DNA from: Agriotes lineatus
Lineage: Eukaryota > Arthropoda > Insecta > Coleoptera > Elateridae
NCBI GenBank assembly: GCA_940337035.1
Contig: OW679197.1
Location: forward strand, 43,654,466 to 43,718,465
Reading direction: 5' to 3'
Length of the DNA stretch: 64,000 nt
In this document: piece after piece, positions 38,801-52,998 of the stretch
How positions within the stretch are numbered: position 1 is the first letter of the stretch
How the letters are laid out: every line of letters begins with the position of its first letter
Program-made: the position numbers and the translations under genes
Notes under the pieces: generated by a model
What the model saw: only the letters and a program-made list of their open reading frames with translations
Told to the model about the DNA's origin: nothing
Databases searched by the model: none

Positions 38801-40551
38801 TGCGACTTTCCCGGATCTTTTATTACATTTTATTATATTTTATCCATATTCATGGCACCCATCAGACACAATATGAACGATTAACTACAGCTGGGTGTCG
38901 AAATTAAGCTCTGAGATAATCGTGGTGTGTGTATTTTTTATATTATGCACTTGCGATGTTCACATTGAAATATAAAGCTTTACCTGCACTTCTGGTGTAT
39001 TTTACGAGTACCAGAATTGCAAAGGAAATATCTCTATGCCCCTCCTAGCAATTGTATGCTGAATTTGCATTAAGATAGCATTTAATAAGAACTGTTGCGA
39101 CTTCCCCGGATCTTTTATTACATTTTATTATATTTTATCCATATTCATGGCACCCATCAGACACAATATGAACGATTAACTACAGCTGGGTGTCGAAATA
39201 ACACTCTGAGATGATCGTAGTGTGTATTTTTGAGATTATGCACTTGCGTTGTCAACATATAAATATAAAGCTTTACCTGCACTTCTTGCGTATTTGAAGA
39301 ATACCAGAATTGCATAGCCAATATCTCTATGCCCCTCCTAGCAATTGTATGCTGGTTTGCATTAAGATAGTATTTAATAAGAACTGTTGCTACTTCCCCG
39401 TATATGTTATTACATATTATTATATTTTATCCATATTCATGGCACCCATCAGACACAATATGAACGATTAACTACGGCTGGGTGTCGAAATAACGCTCTG
39501 AGATGATCGTTGTGTGTATTTTTGAGATTATACACTTGCGATGGCCACATTGAAATATAAAGATTTACCCGCACTTCTGGTGTATCTTACGAGTACCAGA
39601 ATTGCAAAGGAAATATCTCTATGCCCCTCCTAGCAATTGTATGCTGAATTTGCATTAAGATAGCATTTAATAAGAACAGTTGCGACTTCCCCGGATCTTT
39701 TATTACATTTTATTATATTTTATCCATATTCATGGCACCCATCAGACACAATATGAACGATTACCTACAGCTGGGTGTCGAAATTAAGCTCTGAGATAAT
39801 CGTGGTGTGTGTATTTTTTATATTATGCACTTGCGATGGCCACATGGAAATATAAAGCTTTACCTGCACTTCTGGTGTATTTTACGAGTACCAGAATTGC
39901 AAAGGCAATATCTCTATGCCCTCCTAGCAATTGTATGCTGAATTTGCATTAAAATAGCATTTAATAAGAACTGTTGTGACTTACCCGGATCTTTTATTAC
40001 ATTTTATTATATTTTATCCATATTCATGGCACCCATCAGACACAATATGAACGATTAACTACAGCTGGGTGTCGAAGTTAAGCTCTGAGATAATCGTGGT
40101 GTGTGTATTTTTTATATTATGTACTTGCGATGGCCACATGGAAATATAAAGCTTTACATGCACTTCTGGTGTATTTTACGAGTACCAGAATTGCAAAGGC
40201 AATGTCTCTATGCCCCTCCTAGCAATTGTATGCTGAATTTGCATTAAAATAGCATTTAATAAGAACTGTTGTGACTTCCCCGGATCTTTTATTACATTTT
40301 ATTATATTTTATCCATATTCATGGCACCCATCAGACACAATATGAACGATTAACTACAGCTGGGTGTCGAAGTTAAGCTCTGAGATAATCGTGGTGTGTG
40401 TATTTTTTATATTATGCACTTGCGATGGCCACATGGAAATATAAAGCTTTACCTGCACTTCTGGTGTATTTTACGAGTACCAGAATTGCAAAGGAAATAT
40501 CTCTATGCCTCTCCTAGCAATTGTATGCTGAATTTGCATTAAGATAGCATT
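35853..40551 (+). repeat. 16-monomer higher-order repeat, copy A (4699 bp)
   Basis: Nearly every variant in this stretch recurs 4699 bp downstream, including ACGTGTACCAG at 38417/43116, CAACATATAAATATAAAG near 39253/43952 and the cytosine deletion in ATGCCCTCCTAG near 39917/44616. Only the first ~120 bp differ from the start of copy B, where AATATGAACTGTTGTG and ATTTAATCC appear instead. Confidence 0.88.
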
Positions 40552-43500
40552 TAATATGAACTGTTGTGACTTCCCCGGATCTTTTATTACATTTTATTAT
40601 ATTTAATCCATATTCATGGCACCCATCAGACACAATATGAGCGATTAACTACAGCTGGGTGTCGAAATAACGCTCTGAGATGATCGTTGTGTGTATTTTT
40701 GAGATTATACACTTGCGATGGCCACATGGAAATATAAAGATTTACCCGCACTTCTGGTGTATCTTACGAGTACCAGAATTGCAAAGGAAATATCGCTATG
40801 CCCCTCCTAGCAATTGTATGCTGAATTTGCATTAAGATAGCATTTAATATGAACTGTTGTGACTTCCCCGGATCTTTTATTACATTTTATTATATTTAAT
40901 CCATATTCATGGCACCCATCAGACACAATATGAGCGATTAACTACAGCTGGGTGTCGAAATAACGCTCTGAGATGATCGTAGTGTGTATTTTTGAGATTA
41001 TGCACTTGCGATGTCAACATGGAAATATAAAACTTTACCTGCACTTCTTGCGTATTTGAAGAATACCAGAATTGCATAGCCAATATCTCTATTCCCCTCC
41101 TAGCAATTGTATGCTGGTTTGCGTTAAGATAGCATTTAATAAGAACAGTTGCTACTTCCCCGGATCTTTTATTACATTTTATTATATTTTATCCATATTC
41201 ATGGCACCCATCAGACACAATATGAACGATTAACTACAGCTGGGTGTCGAAGTTAAGCTCTGAGATAATCGTGGTGTGTTTATTATTTATATTATGCACT
41301 TGCGATGGCCACATGGAAATATAAAGCTTTACCTGCACTTCTGGTGTATTTTATGAGTACCAGAATTGCAAAGGAAATATCTCTATGCCCCTCCTAGCAA
41401 TTGTATGCTGAATTTGCATTAAGATAGCATTTCATAAGAACTGTTGTGACTTCCCCGTATATGTTATTACATTTTATTATATTTTATCCATATTCATGGC
41501 ACCCATCAGACACAATATGAACGATTAACTACGGCTGGGTGTCGAAATAACGCTCTGAGATGATCGTTGTGTGTATTTTTGAGATTATACACTTGCGATG
41601 GCCACATGGAAATATAAAGATTTACCCGCACTTCTGGTGTATCTTACGAGTACCAGAATTGCAAAGGAAATATCTCTATGCCCCTCCTAGCAATTGTATG
41701 CTGAATTTGCATTAAGATAGCATTTAATAAGAACTGTTGTGACTTCCCCGGATCTTTTATTACATTTTATTATATTTTATCCATATTCATGGCACCTATC
41801 AGACACAATATGAACGATTAACTACAGCTGGGTGTCGAAATTAAGCTCTGAGATAATCGTGGTGTGTGTATTTTTTATATTATGCACTTGCGATATCCAC
41901 ATGGAAATATAAAGCTTTACCTGCACTTCTGGTGTACTTTACGAGTACCAGAATTGCAAAGAAAATATCTCTATGCCCCTTCTAGCAATTGTATGCTGAA
42001 TTTGAATTAAGATAGCATTTAATAAGAACTGTTGCTACTTCCCCGGATCTTTTATTACATTTTATTATATTTTATCCATATTCATGGCACCCATCAGACA
42101 CAATATGAGCGATTAACTACAGCTGGGTGTCGAAATAACGCTCTGAGATGATCGTAGTGTGTATTTTTGAGATTATGCACTTGCGATGTCAACATGGAAA
42201 TATAAAGCTTTACCTGCACTTCTTGCGTATTTGAAGAATACCAGAATTGCATAGCCAATATCTCTATGCCCCTCCTAGCAATTGTATGCTGGTTTGCGTT
42301 AAGATAGTATTTAATAAGAACTGTTGCTACTTCCCCGTATATGTTATTACTTTTTATTATATTTTATCCATATTCATGTCACCCATCAGACACAATATGA
42401 ACGATTAACTACGGCTGGGTGTCGAAATAACGCTCTGAGATGATCGTTGTGTGTATATTTGAGATTCTACACTTGTGATGGCCACATGGAAATATAAATA
42501 TTTACCCGCACTTCTGGTGTATCTTACGAGTACCAGAATTGCAAAGGAAATATCGCTATGCCCCTCCTAGCAATTGTATGCTGAATTTGCATTAAGATAG
42601 CATTTAATAAGAACAGTTGCAACTTCCCCGGATCTTTTATTACATTTTATTATATTTTATCCATATTCATGGCACCCATCAGACACAATATGAACGATTA
42701 ACTACAGCTGGGTGTCGAAATTAAGCTCTGAGATAATCGTGGTGTGTGTATTTTTTATATTATACACTTGCGATGGCCACATGGAAATATAAAGATTTAC
42801 CCGCACTTCTGGTGTATCTTACGAGTACCAGAATTGCAAAGGAAATATCTCTATGCCCCTCCTAGCAATTGTATGCTGAATTTGCATTAAGATAGCTTTT
42901 AATAAGAACTGTTGTGACTTCCCCGGATCTTTTATTACATTTTATTATATTTTATCCATATTCATGGCACCTATCAGACACAATATGAACGATTAACTAC
43001 AGCTGGGTGTCGAAATTAAGCTCTGAGATAATCGTGGTGTGTGTATTTTTTATATTATGCACTTGCGATGGCCACATGGAAATATAAAGCTTTACCTGCA
43101 CTTCTGGTGTATTTTACGTGTACCAGAATTGCAAAGGAAATATCTCTATGCCCCTCCTAGCAATTGTATGCTGAATTTGCATTAAGATAGCATTTAATAA
43201 GAACTGTTGTGACTTCCCCGGATCTTTTATTACATTTTATTATATTTTATCCATATCATGGCACCCATCAGACACAATATGAACAATTATCTACGGCTGG
43301 GTGTCGAAATAACGCTGTGAGATTTTCGTTGTGTGTATTTTTGAGATTATGCACTTGCGATGTCATCATGGAAATATAAAGCTTTACCTGCAGTTCTTGC
43401 GTATTTTACGAGTACCAGAATTGCAAAGGCAATATCTCTATGCCCCTCCTAGCAATTGTATGCTGAATTTGCATTAAGATAGCATTTAATAAGAACTGTT

Positions 43501-45250
43501 GCGACTTTCCCGGATCTTTTATTACATTTTATTATATTTTATCCATATTCATGGCACCCATCAGACACAATATGAACGATTAACTACAGCTGGGTGTCGA
43601 AATTAAGCTCTGAGATAATCGTGGTGTGTGTATTTTTTATATTATGCACTTGCGATGTTCACATTGAAATATAAAGCTTTACCTGCACTTCTGGTGTATT
43701 TTACGAGTACCAGAATTGCAAAGGAAATATCTCTATGCCCCTCCTAGCAATTGTATGCTGAATTTGCATTAAGATAGCATTTAATAAGAACTGTTGCGAC
43801 TTCCCCGGATCTTTTATTACATTTTATTATATTTTATCCATATTCATGGCACCCATCAGACACAATATGAACGATTAACTACAGCTGGGTGTCGAAATAA
43901 CACTCTGAGATGATCGTAGTGTGTATTTTTGAGATTATGCACTTGCGTTGTCAACATATAAATATAAAGCTTTACCTGCACTTCTTGCGTATTTGAAGAA
44001 TACCAGAATTGCATAGCCAATATCTCTATGCCCCTCCTAGCAATTGTATGCTGGTTTGCATTAAGATAGTATTTAATAAGAACTGTTGCTACTTCCCCGT
44101 ATATGTTATTACATATTATTATATTTTATCCATATTCATGGCACCCATCAGACACAATATGAACGATTAACTACGGCTGGGTGTCGAAATAACGCTCTGA
44201 GATGATCGTTGTGTGTATTTTTGAGATTATACACTTGCGATGGCCACATTGAAATATAAATATTTACCCGCACTTCTGGTGTATCTTACGAGTACCAGAA
44301 TTGCAAAGGAAATATCTCTATGCCCCTCCTAGCAATTGTATGCTGAATTTGCATTAAGATAGCATTTAATAAGAACAGTTGCGACTTCCCCGGATCTTTT
44401 ATTACATTTTATTATATTTTATCCATATTCATGGCACCCATCAGACACAATATGAACGATTACCTACAGCTGGGTGTCGAAATTAAGCTCTGAGATAATC
44501 GTGGTGTGTGTATTTTTTATATTATGCACTTGCGATGGCCACATGGAAATATAAAGCTTTACCTGCACTTCTGGTGTATTTTACGAGTACCAGAATTGCA
44601 AAGGCAATATCTCTATGCCCTCCTAGCAATTGTATGCTGAATTTGCATTAAAATAGCATTTAATAAGAACTGTTGTGACTTCCCCGGATCTTTTATTACA
44701 TTTTATTATATTTTATCCATATTCATGGCACCCATCAGACACAATATGAACGATTAACTACAGCTGGGTGTCGAAGTTAAGCTCTGAGATAATCGTGGTG
44801 TGTGTATTTTTTATATTATGTACTTGCGATGGCCACATGGAAATATAAAGCTTTACATGCACTTCTGATATATTTTACGAGTACCAGAATTGCAAAGGCA
44901 ATGTCTCTATGCCCCTCCTAGCAATTGTATGCTGAATTTGCATTAAAATAGCATTTAATAAGAACTGTTGTGACTTCCCCGGATCTTTTATTACATTTTA
45001 TTATATTTTATCCATATTCATGGCACCCATCAGACACAATATGAACGATTAACTACAGCTGGGTGTCGAAGTTAAGCTCTGAGATAATCGTGGTGTGTGT
45101 ATTTTTTATATTATGCACTTGCGATGGCCACATGGAAATATAAAGCTTTACCTGCACTTCTGGTGTATTTTACGAGTACCAGAATTGCAAAGGAAATATC
45201 TCTATGCCTCTCCTAGCAATTGTATGCTGAATTTGCATTAAGATAGCATT
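40552..45250 (+). repeat. 16-monomer higher-order repeat, copy B (4699 bp)
   Basis: Tandem copy of 35853-40551. The private differences I noticed are few, for example GTGTATATTTGAG near 42452 and CACTTCTGATATATT near 44861. Confidence 0.88.
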
Positions 45251-45735
45251 TAATAAGAACTGTTGCGACTTCCCCGTATATGTTATTACATTTTATTATA
45301 TTTTATCCATATTCATGGCACCCATCAGACACAATATGAACGATTAACTACGGCTGGGTGTCGAAATAACGCTCTGAGATGATCGTTGTGTGTATTTTTG
45401 AGATTATACACTTGCGATGGCCACATGGAAATATAAAGATTTACCCGCACTTCTGGTGTATCTTACGAGTACCAGAATTGCAAAGGAAATATCGCTATGC
45501 CCCTCCTAGCAATTGTATGCTGAATTTGCATTAAGATAGCATTTAATATGAACTGTTGTGACTTCCCCGGATCTTTTATTACATTTTATTATATTTAATC
45601 CATATTCATGGCACCCATCAGACACAATATGAGCGATTAACTACAGCTGGGTGTCGAAATAACGCTCTGAGATGATCGTAGTGTGTATTTTTGAGATTAT
45701 GCACTTGCGATGTCAACATGGAAATATAAAGTTTT
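45251..45735 (+). repeat. 16-monomer repeat, truncated copy C
   Basis: Starts in register with copies A and B (9398 bp, twice 4699, from 35853). It follows copy A to about 45735 and then jumps by three monomers to sequence equivalent to about 37225 in copy A. The joint lies near AAATATAAAGTTTTACC at 45723. Confidence 0.7.
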
Positions 45736-48700
45736 ACCTGCACTTCTGGTGTACTTTACGAGTACCAGAATTGCAAAGGAAATATCTCTATGCCCCTTCT
45801 AGCAATTGTATGCTGAATTTGAATTAAGATAGCATTTAATAAGAACTGTTGCTACTTCCCCGGATCTTTTATTACATTTTATTATATTTTATCCATATTC
45901 ATGGCACCCATCAGACACAATATGAGCGATTAACTACAGCTGGGTGTCGAAATAACGCTCTGAGATGATCGTAGTGTGTATTTTTGAGATTATGCACTTG
46001 CGATGTCAACATGGAAATATAAAGCTTTACCTGCACTTCTTGCGTATTTGAAGAATACCAGAATTGCATAGCCAATATCTCTATGCCCCTCCTAGCAATT
46101 GTATGCTGGTTTGCGTTAAGATAGTATTTAATAAGAACTGTTGCTACTTCCCTGTATATGTTATTACATTTTATTATATTTTATCCATATTCATGGCACC
46201 CATCAGACACAATATGAACGATTAACTACAGCTGGGTGTCGAAATTAAGCTCTGAGATAATCGTGGTGTGTGTATTTTTTATATTATGCACTTGCGATGG
46301 CCACATGGAAATATAAAGCTTTACCTGCACTTCTGGTGTATTTTACGAGTACCAGAATTGCAAAGGCAATATCTCTATGCCCCTCCTAGCAATTGTATGC
46401 TGAATTTGCATTAAGATAGCATTTAATATGAACTGTTGTGACTTCCCCGGATCTTTTATTACATTTTATTATATTTTATCCATATTCATGACACCCATCA
46501 GACACAATATGAACGATTAACTACAGCTGGGTGTGGAAATTAAGCTCTGAGATAATCGTGGTGTGTGTATTTTTTATATTATGCACTTGCGATGGCCACA
46601 TGGAAATATAAAGCTTTACCTGCACTTCTGGTGTATTTTACGAGTACCAGAATTGCAAATGAAATATCTCTATGCCCCTCCTAGCAATTGTATGCTGAAT
46701 TTGCTTTAAGATAGCATTTAATAAGAACAGTTGCTACTTCCCCGTATATGTTATTACATTTTATTATATTTTATCCATATTCATGGCACCCATCAGACAC
46801 AATATGAACGATTAACTACGGCTGGGTGTCGAAATAACGCTCTGAGATGATCGTTGTGTGTATTTTTGAGATCATACACTTGTGATGGCCACATGGAAAT
46901 ATAAAGATTTACCCGCACTTCTGATGTATCTTACGAGTACCAGAATTGCAAAGGAAATATCGCTATGCCCCTCCTAGCAATTGTATGCTGAATTTGCATT
47001 AAGATAGCATTTAATAAGAACAGTTGCAACTTCCCCGGATCTTTTATTACATTTTATTATATTTTATCCATATTCATGGCACCTATCAGACACAATATGA
47101 ACGATTAACTACAGTTGGGTGTCGAAATTAAGCTCTGAGATAATCGTGGTGTGTGTATTTTTTATATTATACACTTGCGATGGCCACATGGAAATATAAA
47201 GATTTACCCGCACTTCTGGTGTATCTTACGAGTACCAGAATTGCAAAGGAAATATCTCTATGCTCCTCCTAGCAATTGTATGCTGAATTTGCATTAAGAT
47301 AGCATTTATTAAGAACAGTTGCAACTTCCCCGGATCTTTTATTACATTTTATTATATTTTATCCATATTCATGGCACCTATCAGACACAATATGAACGAT
47401 TAACTACAGCTGGGTGTCGAAATTAAGCTCTGAGATAATCGTGGTGTGTGTATTTTTTATATTATGCACTTGCGATATCCACATGGAAATATAAAGCTTT
47501 ACCTGCACTTCTGGTGTATCTTACGAGTACCAGAATTGCAAAGGAAATATCTCTATGCCCCTCCTAGCAATTGTATGCTGAATTTGCATTAAGATAGCAT
47601 TTAATAAGAACTGTTGTGACCTCCCCGGATCAGTTATTACATTTTATTATATTTTATCCATATTCATGGCACCTATCAGACACAATATCAACGATTAACT
47701 ACGGCTGGGTGTCGAAATAACACTCTGAGATGATCGTAGAGTGTGTATTTTTTATATTATGCACTTGCGATGGCCACATGGAAATATAAAGCTTTACTTG
47801 CACTTCTGGTGTATTTTACGAGTACCGTAATTGCAAAGGAAATATTTCTATGCCCCTCCTAGCAATTGTATGCTGAATTTGCTTTAAGATAGCATTTAAT
47901 AAGAACTGTTGCGACTTCCCCGGATCTTTTATTACATTTTATTATATTTTATCCATATTCATGGCACCCATCAGATACAATATGAACGATTAACTAAGGC
48001 TGGGTGTCGAAATAACGCTCTGAGATAATCGTGGTGTGTGTATTTTTTATATTATGCACTTGCGATGGCCACATAGAAATATAAAGCTTTACCTGCACTT
48101 CTGATATATTTTACGAGTACCAGAATTGCAAAGGAAATATCTCTATGCCCCTCCTAGCAATTGTATGCTGAATTTGCATTAAGATAGCATTTAATAAGAA
48201 CTGTTGCGACTTCCCCGGATCTTTTATTACATTTTATTATATTTTATCCATATTCATGGCACCCATCAGACACAATATGAACGATTACCTACAGCTGGGT
48301 GTCGAAATAACGCTCTGAGATGATCGTAGTGTGTATTTTTGAGATTATGCACTTGCGATGTCAACTTGGAAATATAAAGCTTTACCTGCAGTTCTTGCGT
48401 ATTTGACGAGTACCAGAATTGCAAAGGCAATATCTCTATGCCCCTCCTAGTAATTGTATGCTGAATTTGCATTAAAATAGCATTTAATAAGAACTGATGC
48501 GAGTTCCCCTAATCTTTTATTACATATTATTATATTTTATCCATATTCATGGCACCTTTCAGACACAATATGAACGATTAACTACAGCTGGGTGTCGAAA
48601 TAACGCTCTGAGATGATCGTAGTGTGTATTTTTGAGATTATGCACTTGCGATGTCAACATGGAAATATAAAGCTTTACCTGCACTTCTTGCGTATTTGAA

Positions 48701-51700
48701 GAGTACCAGAATTGCATAGCCAATATCTCTATGCCACTCCTAGCAATTGTATGCTGGTTTGCATTAAGATAGTATTTAATAAGAACTGTTGCTACTACCC
48801 CGTATATGTTATTACATTTTATTATATTTTATCCATATTCATGGCACCCATCAGATACAATATGAACGATTAACTAAGGCTGGGTGTCGAAATAACGCTC
48901 TGAGATAATCGTGGTGTGTGTATTTTTGAGATTATACACTTGCGATGGCCACATGGAAATATAAAGATTTACACGCACTTCTGGTGTATCTTACGAGTAC
49001 CAGAATTGCAAAGGAAATATCTCTATGCCCTCCTAGCAATTGTATGCTGAATTTGCATTAAGATAGCATTTAATAAGAACTGTTGTGACTTCCCCGGATC
49101 AGTTATTACATTTTATTATATTTTATCCATATTCATGGCACCTATCAGACACAATATGAACGATTAACTACGGCTGGGTGTCGAAATAACACTCTGAGAT
49201 GATCGTAGAGTGTGTATTTTTTATATTATGCACTTGCGATGGCCACATGGAAATATAAAGCTTTACTTGCACTTCTGGTGTATTTTACGAGTACCGTAAT
49301 TGCAAAGGAAATATTTCTATGCCCCTCCTAGCAATTGTATGCTGAATTTGCTTTAAGATAGCAATTAATAAGAACTGTTGCGACTTCCCCGGATCTTTTA
49401 TTACATTTTATTATATTTTATCCATATTCATGGCACCCATCAGATACAATATGAACGATTAACTACGGCTGGGTGTCGAAATAACGCTCTGAGATGATCA
49501 TAGAGTGTGTATTTTTTATATTATGCACTTGCGATGGCCACATGGAAATATAAAGCTTTACCTGCAGTTCTTGCGTATTTGACGAGTACCAGAATTGCAA
49601 AGGCAATATCTCTATGCCCCTCCTAGCAATTGTGTGCTGAATTTGCTTTAAGATAGCATTTAATAAGAACTGTTGCGACTTCCTCGGATCTTTTATTACA
49701 TTTTATTATATTTTATCCATATTCATGGCACCTATCAGACACAATATGAACGATTAACTACAGCTGGGTGTCGAAATTAAGCTCTGAGATAATCGTGGTG
49801 TGTGTATTTTTTATATTATGCACTTGCGATATCCACATGGAAATATAAAGCTTTACCTGCACTTCTGGTGTACTTTACGAGTACCAGAATTGCAAAGGAA
49901 ATATCTCTATGCCCCTTCTAGTAATTGTATGCTGAATTTGAATTAAGATAGCATTTAATAAGAACTGTTGCTACTTCCCCGGATCTTTACATTTTATTAT
50001 TTTTATCCATATTCATGACACCCATCAGACACAATATGAACGATTAACTACAGCTGGGTGTCGAAATTAAGCTCTGAGATAATCGTGGTGTGTGTATTTT
50101 TTATATTATGCACTTGCGATGGCCACATGGAAATATAAAGCTTTTCCTGCACTTCTGGTGTATTTTACGAGTACCAGAATTGCAAATGAAATATCTCTAT
50201 GCCCCTCCTAGCAATTGTATGCTGAATTTGCATTAAGATAGCATTTAATAAGAACTGTTGCGACTTCCCCGGATCTTTTATTACATTTTATTATATTTTA
50301 TCCATATTCATGGCACCCATCAGACACAATATGAACGATTAACTACAGCTGGGTGTCGAAATTAAGCTCTGAGATAATCGTGGTGTGTGTATTTTTTATA
50401 TTATGCACTTGCGATGTTCACATTGAAATATAAAGCTTTACCTGCACTTCTGGTGTATTTTACGAGTACCAGAATTGCAAAGGAAATATCTCTATGCCCC
50501 TCCTAGCAATTGTATGCTGAATTTGCATTAAGATAGCATTTAATAAGAACTGTTGCGACTTCCCCGGATCTTTTATTACATTTTATTATATTTTATCCAT
50601 ATTCATGGCACCCATCAGACACAATATGAACGATTAACTACAGCTGGGTGTCGAAGTTAAGCTCTGAGATAATCGTGGTGTGTGTATTTTTTATATTATG
50701 CACTTGCGATGGCCATATGGAAATATAAAGCTTTACCTGCACTTCTGGTGTATTTTACGAGTACCAGAATTGCAAAGGAAATATCTCTATGCCCCTCCTA
50801 GCAATTGTATGCTGAATTTGCATTAAGACAGCATTTAATAGGAACTGTTGCGACTTCCCCGTATATGTTATTACATTTTATTATATTTTATCCATATTCA
50901 TGGCACCCATCAGACACAATATGAACGATTAACTACGGCTGGGTGTCGAAATAACGCTCTGAGATGATCGTTGTGTGTATTTTTGAGATTATACACTTGC
51001 GATGGCCACATGGAAATATAAAGATTTACCCGCACTTCTGGTGTATCTTACGAGTACCAGAATTGCAAAGGAAATATCTCTATGCCCCTCCTAGCAATTG
51101 TATGCTGAATTTGCATGAAGATAGAATTTAATAAGAACTGTTGTGACTTCCCCGTATCTTTTATTACATTTTATTATATTTTATCCATATTCATGGCACC
51201 TATCAGACACAATATGAACGATTAACTACGGCTGGGTGTCGAAATTAAGCTCTGAGATAATCGTGGTGTGTGTATTTTTTATATTATGCACTTGCGATAT
51301 CCACATGGAAATATAAAGCTTTACCTGCACTTCTGGTGTACTTTACGAGTACCAGAATTGCAAAGAAAATATCTCTCTGCCCCTTCTAGCAATTGTATGC
51401 TGAATTTGAATTGAGATAGCATTTAATAAGAACTGTTGCTACTTCCCCGGATCTTTTAATACATTTTATTATATTTTATCCATATTCATGGCACCCATCA
51501 GACACAATATGAGCGATTAACTACAGCTGGGTGTCGAAATAACGCTCTGAGATGATCGTAGTGTGTATTTTTGAGATTATGCACTTGCGATGTCAACATG
51601 GAAATATAAAGCTTTACCTGCACTTCTTGCGTATTTGAAGAATACCAGAATTGCATAGCCAATATCTCTATGCCCCTCCTAGCAATTGTATGCTGGTTTG

Positions 51701-52464
51701 CGTTAAGATAGTATTTAATAAGAACTGTTGCTACTTCCCCGTATATGTTATTACATTTTATTATATTTTATCCATATTCATGGCACCCATCAGACACAAT
51801 ATGAACGATTAACTACGGCTGGGTGTCGAAATAACGCTCTGAGATGATCGTTGTGTGTATTTTTGAGATTATACACTTGTGATGGCCACATGGAAATATA
51901 AAGATTTACCCGCACTTCTGGTGTATCTTACGAGTACCAGAATTGCAAAGGAAATATCGCTATGCCCCTCCTAGCAATTGTATGCTGAATTTGCATTAAG
52001 ATAGCATTTAATAAGAACAGTTGCAACTTCCCCGGATCTTTTATTACATTTTATTATATTTTATCCATATTCATGGCACCCATCAGACACAATATGAACG
52101 ATTAACTACAGCTGGGTGTCGAAATTAAGCTCTGAGATAATCGTGGTGTGTGTATTTTTTATATTATGCACTTGCGATGGCCACATGGAAATATAAAGCT
52201 TTACCTGCACTTCTGGTGTATTTTACGAGTACCAGAATTGCAAAGGAAATATCTCTATGCCCCTTCTAACAATTGTATGCTGAATTTGAATTAAGATAGC
52301 ATTTAATAAGAAATGTTGCTACTTCCCCGGATCTTTTATTACATTTTATTATATTTTATCCATATTCATGGCACCCATCAGACACAATATGAACGATTAT
52401 CTACGGCTGGGTGTCGAAATAACGCTCTGAGATGATCGTTGTGTGTATTTTTGATATTATGCAC

Positions 52465-52998
52465 GCGATTGGCAACAAATTGTTTTAGCAAGTACGGTTC
52501 CGTTTTTATCCATGCTAATGTTGTAGTGGAATCGGACCATAACACACATTTTCTAATATTTAAATGCAAAGACCCCTTCACCTTATGTACCAGTCTTGTT
52601 AGTAAAGCTGCAGCACAAAGTTCCAACCTAGGTATGGTTTCAGATCGCAATGGTGCTACTCGAGATTTTGCACATACCAGTCTCACTGTAGGGACACCAC
52701 ATTCATCTTCGCTTATAAAATATATGCATGCACCAATAGCTGATTCTGAAGCATCCGCGAAGCCATGGATATCGATTGCTGCAGCGTGACCTGCTATCAC
52801 TCGTCTGGGAACACGTATCTTATTTAAATGTGGCAAGTACTTCGCAAATTCCTTCCATTTCAAATCAAGTCCCTCTGGAAGCGGATCGTCCCACTTGATA
52901 TGTTCTTGCCACAGTCTTTGTAACATTATTTTTGCCAAAATTATTGATGGAGCTAGCAATCCGAGAGGATCAAATATTTTTGAAATGCATGACAGTAA
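52465..52998 (-). pseudogene. BEL/Pao pol fragment: RNase H, frame-broken and truncated
   Basis: The minus-strand frame that follows the reverse transcriptase after a frame break near 53000. The open stretch with a methionine covers 52378-52959 (193 codons). Residues 1-166 are retroelement and 167-193 are satellite. RNase H hallmarks are the acidic residues D69 in GFADAS, E113 in PRLEL and D143 in WSDS. Upstream of the methionine the same frame stays open to about 53000 and carries the FDPLG motif typical of the BEL/Pao RT-RNase H linker. RNase H removes the RNA strand during reverse transcription. The element-derived sequence stops after FVANRV at 52464, before the integrase. The reading frame then runs through satellite for 27 codons. 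Confidence 0.9.

Larger units (their letters stand above)
16859..52464 (+). repeat. Satellite array block II, ~295-bp monomers
   Basis: About 121 tandem monomers with the same landmarks and orientation as block I, uninterrupted by any other DNA. Length variants are small: GCATTATTAAG for GCATTTAATAAG near 20297, 20588 and 22051, GCATTAAAATTTAAT near 21751 and 24096, and a shortened T-tract block near 49987. Subtypes are arranged in multi-monomer units listed separately. The 68-codon minus-strand frames at 18905, 20962, 23602, 26237, 27992 and 48266 are a property of one subtype, not genes. The block ends at GATATTATGCAC, where it joins the truncated BEL/Pao element. Confidence 0.97.
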
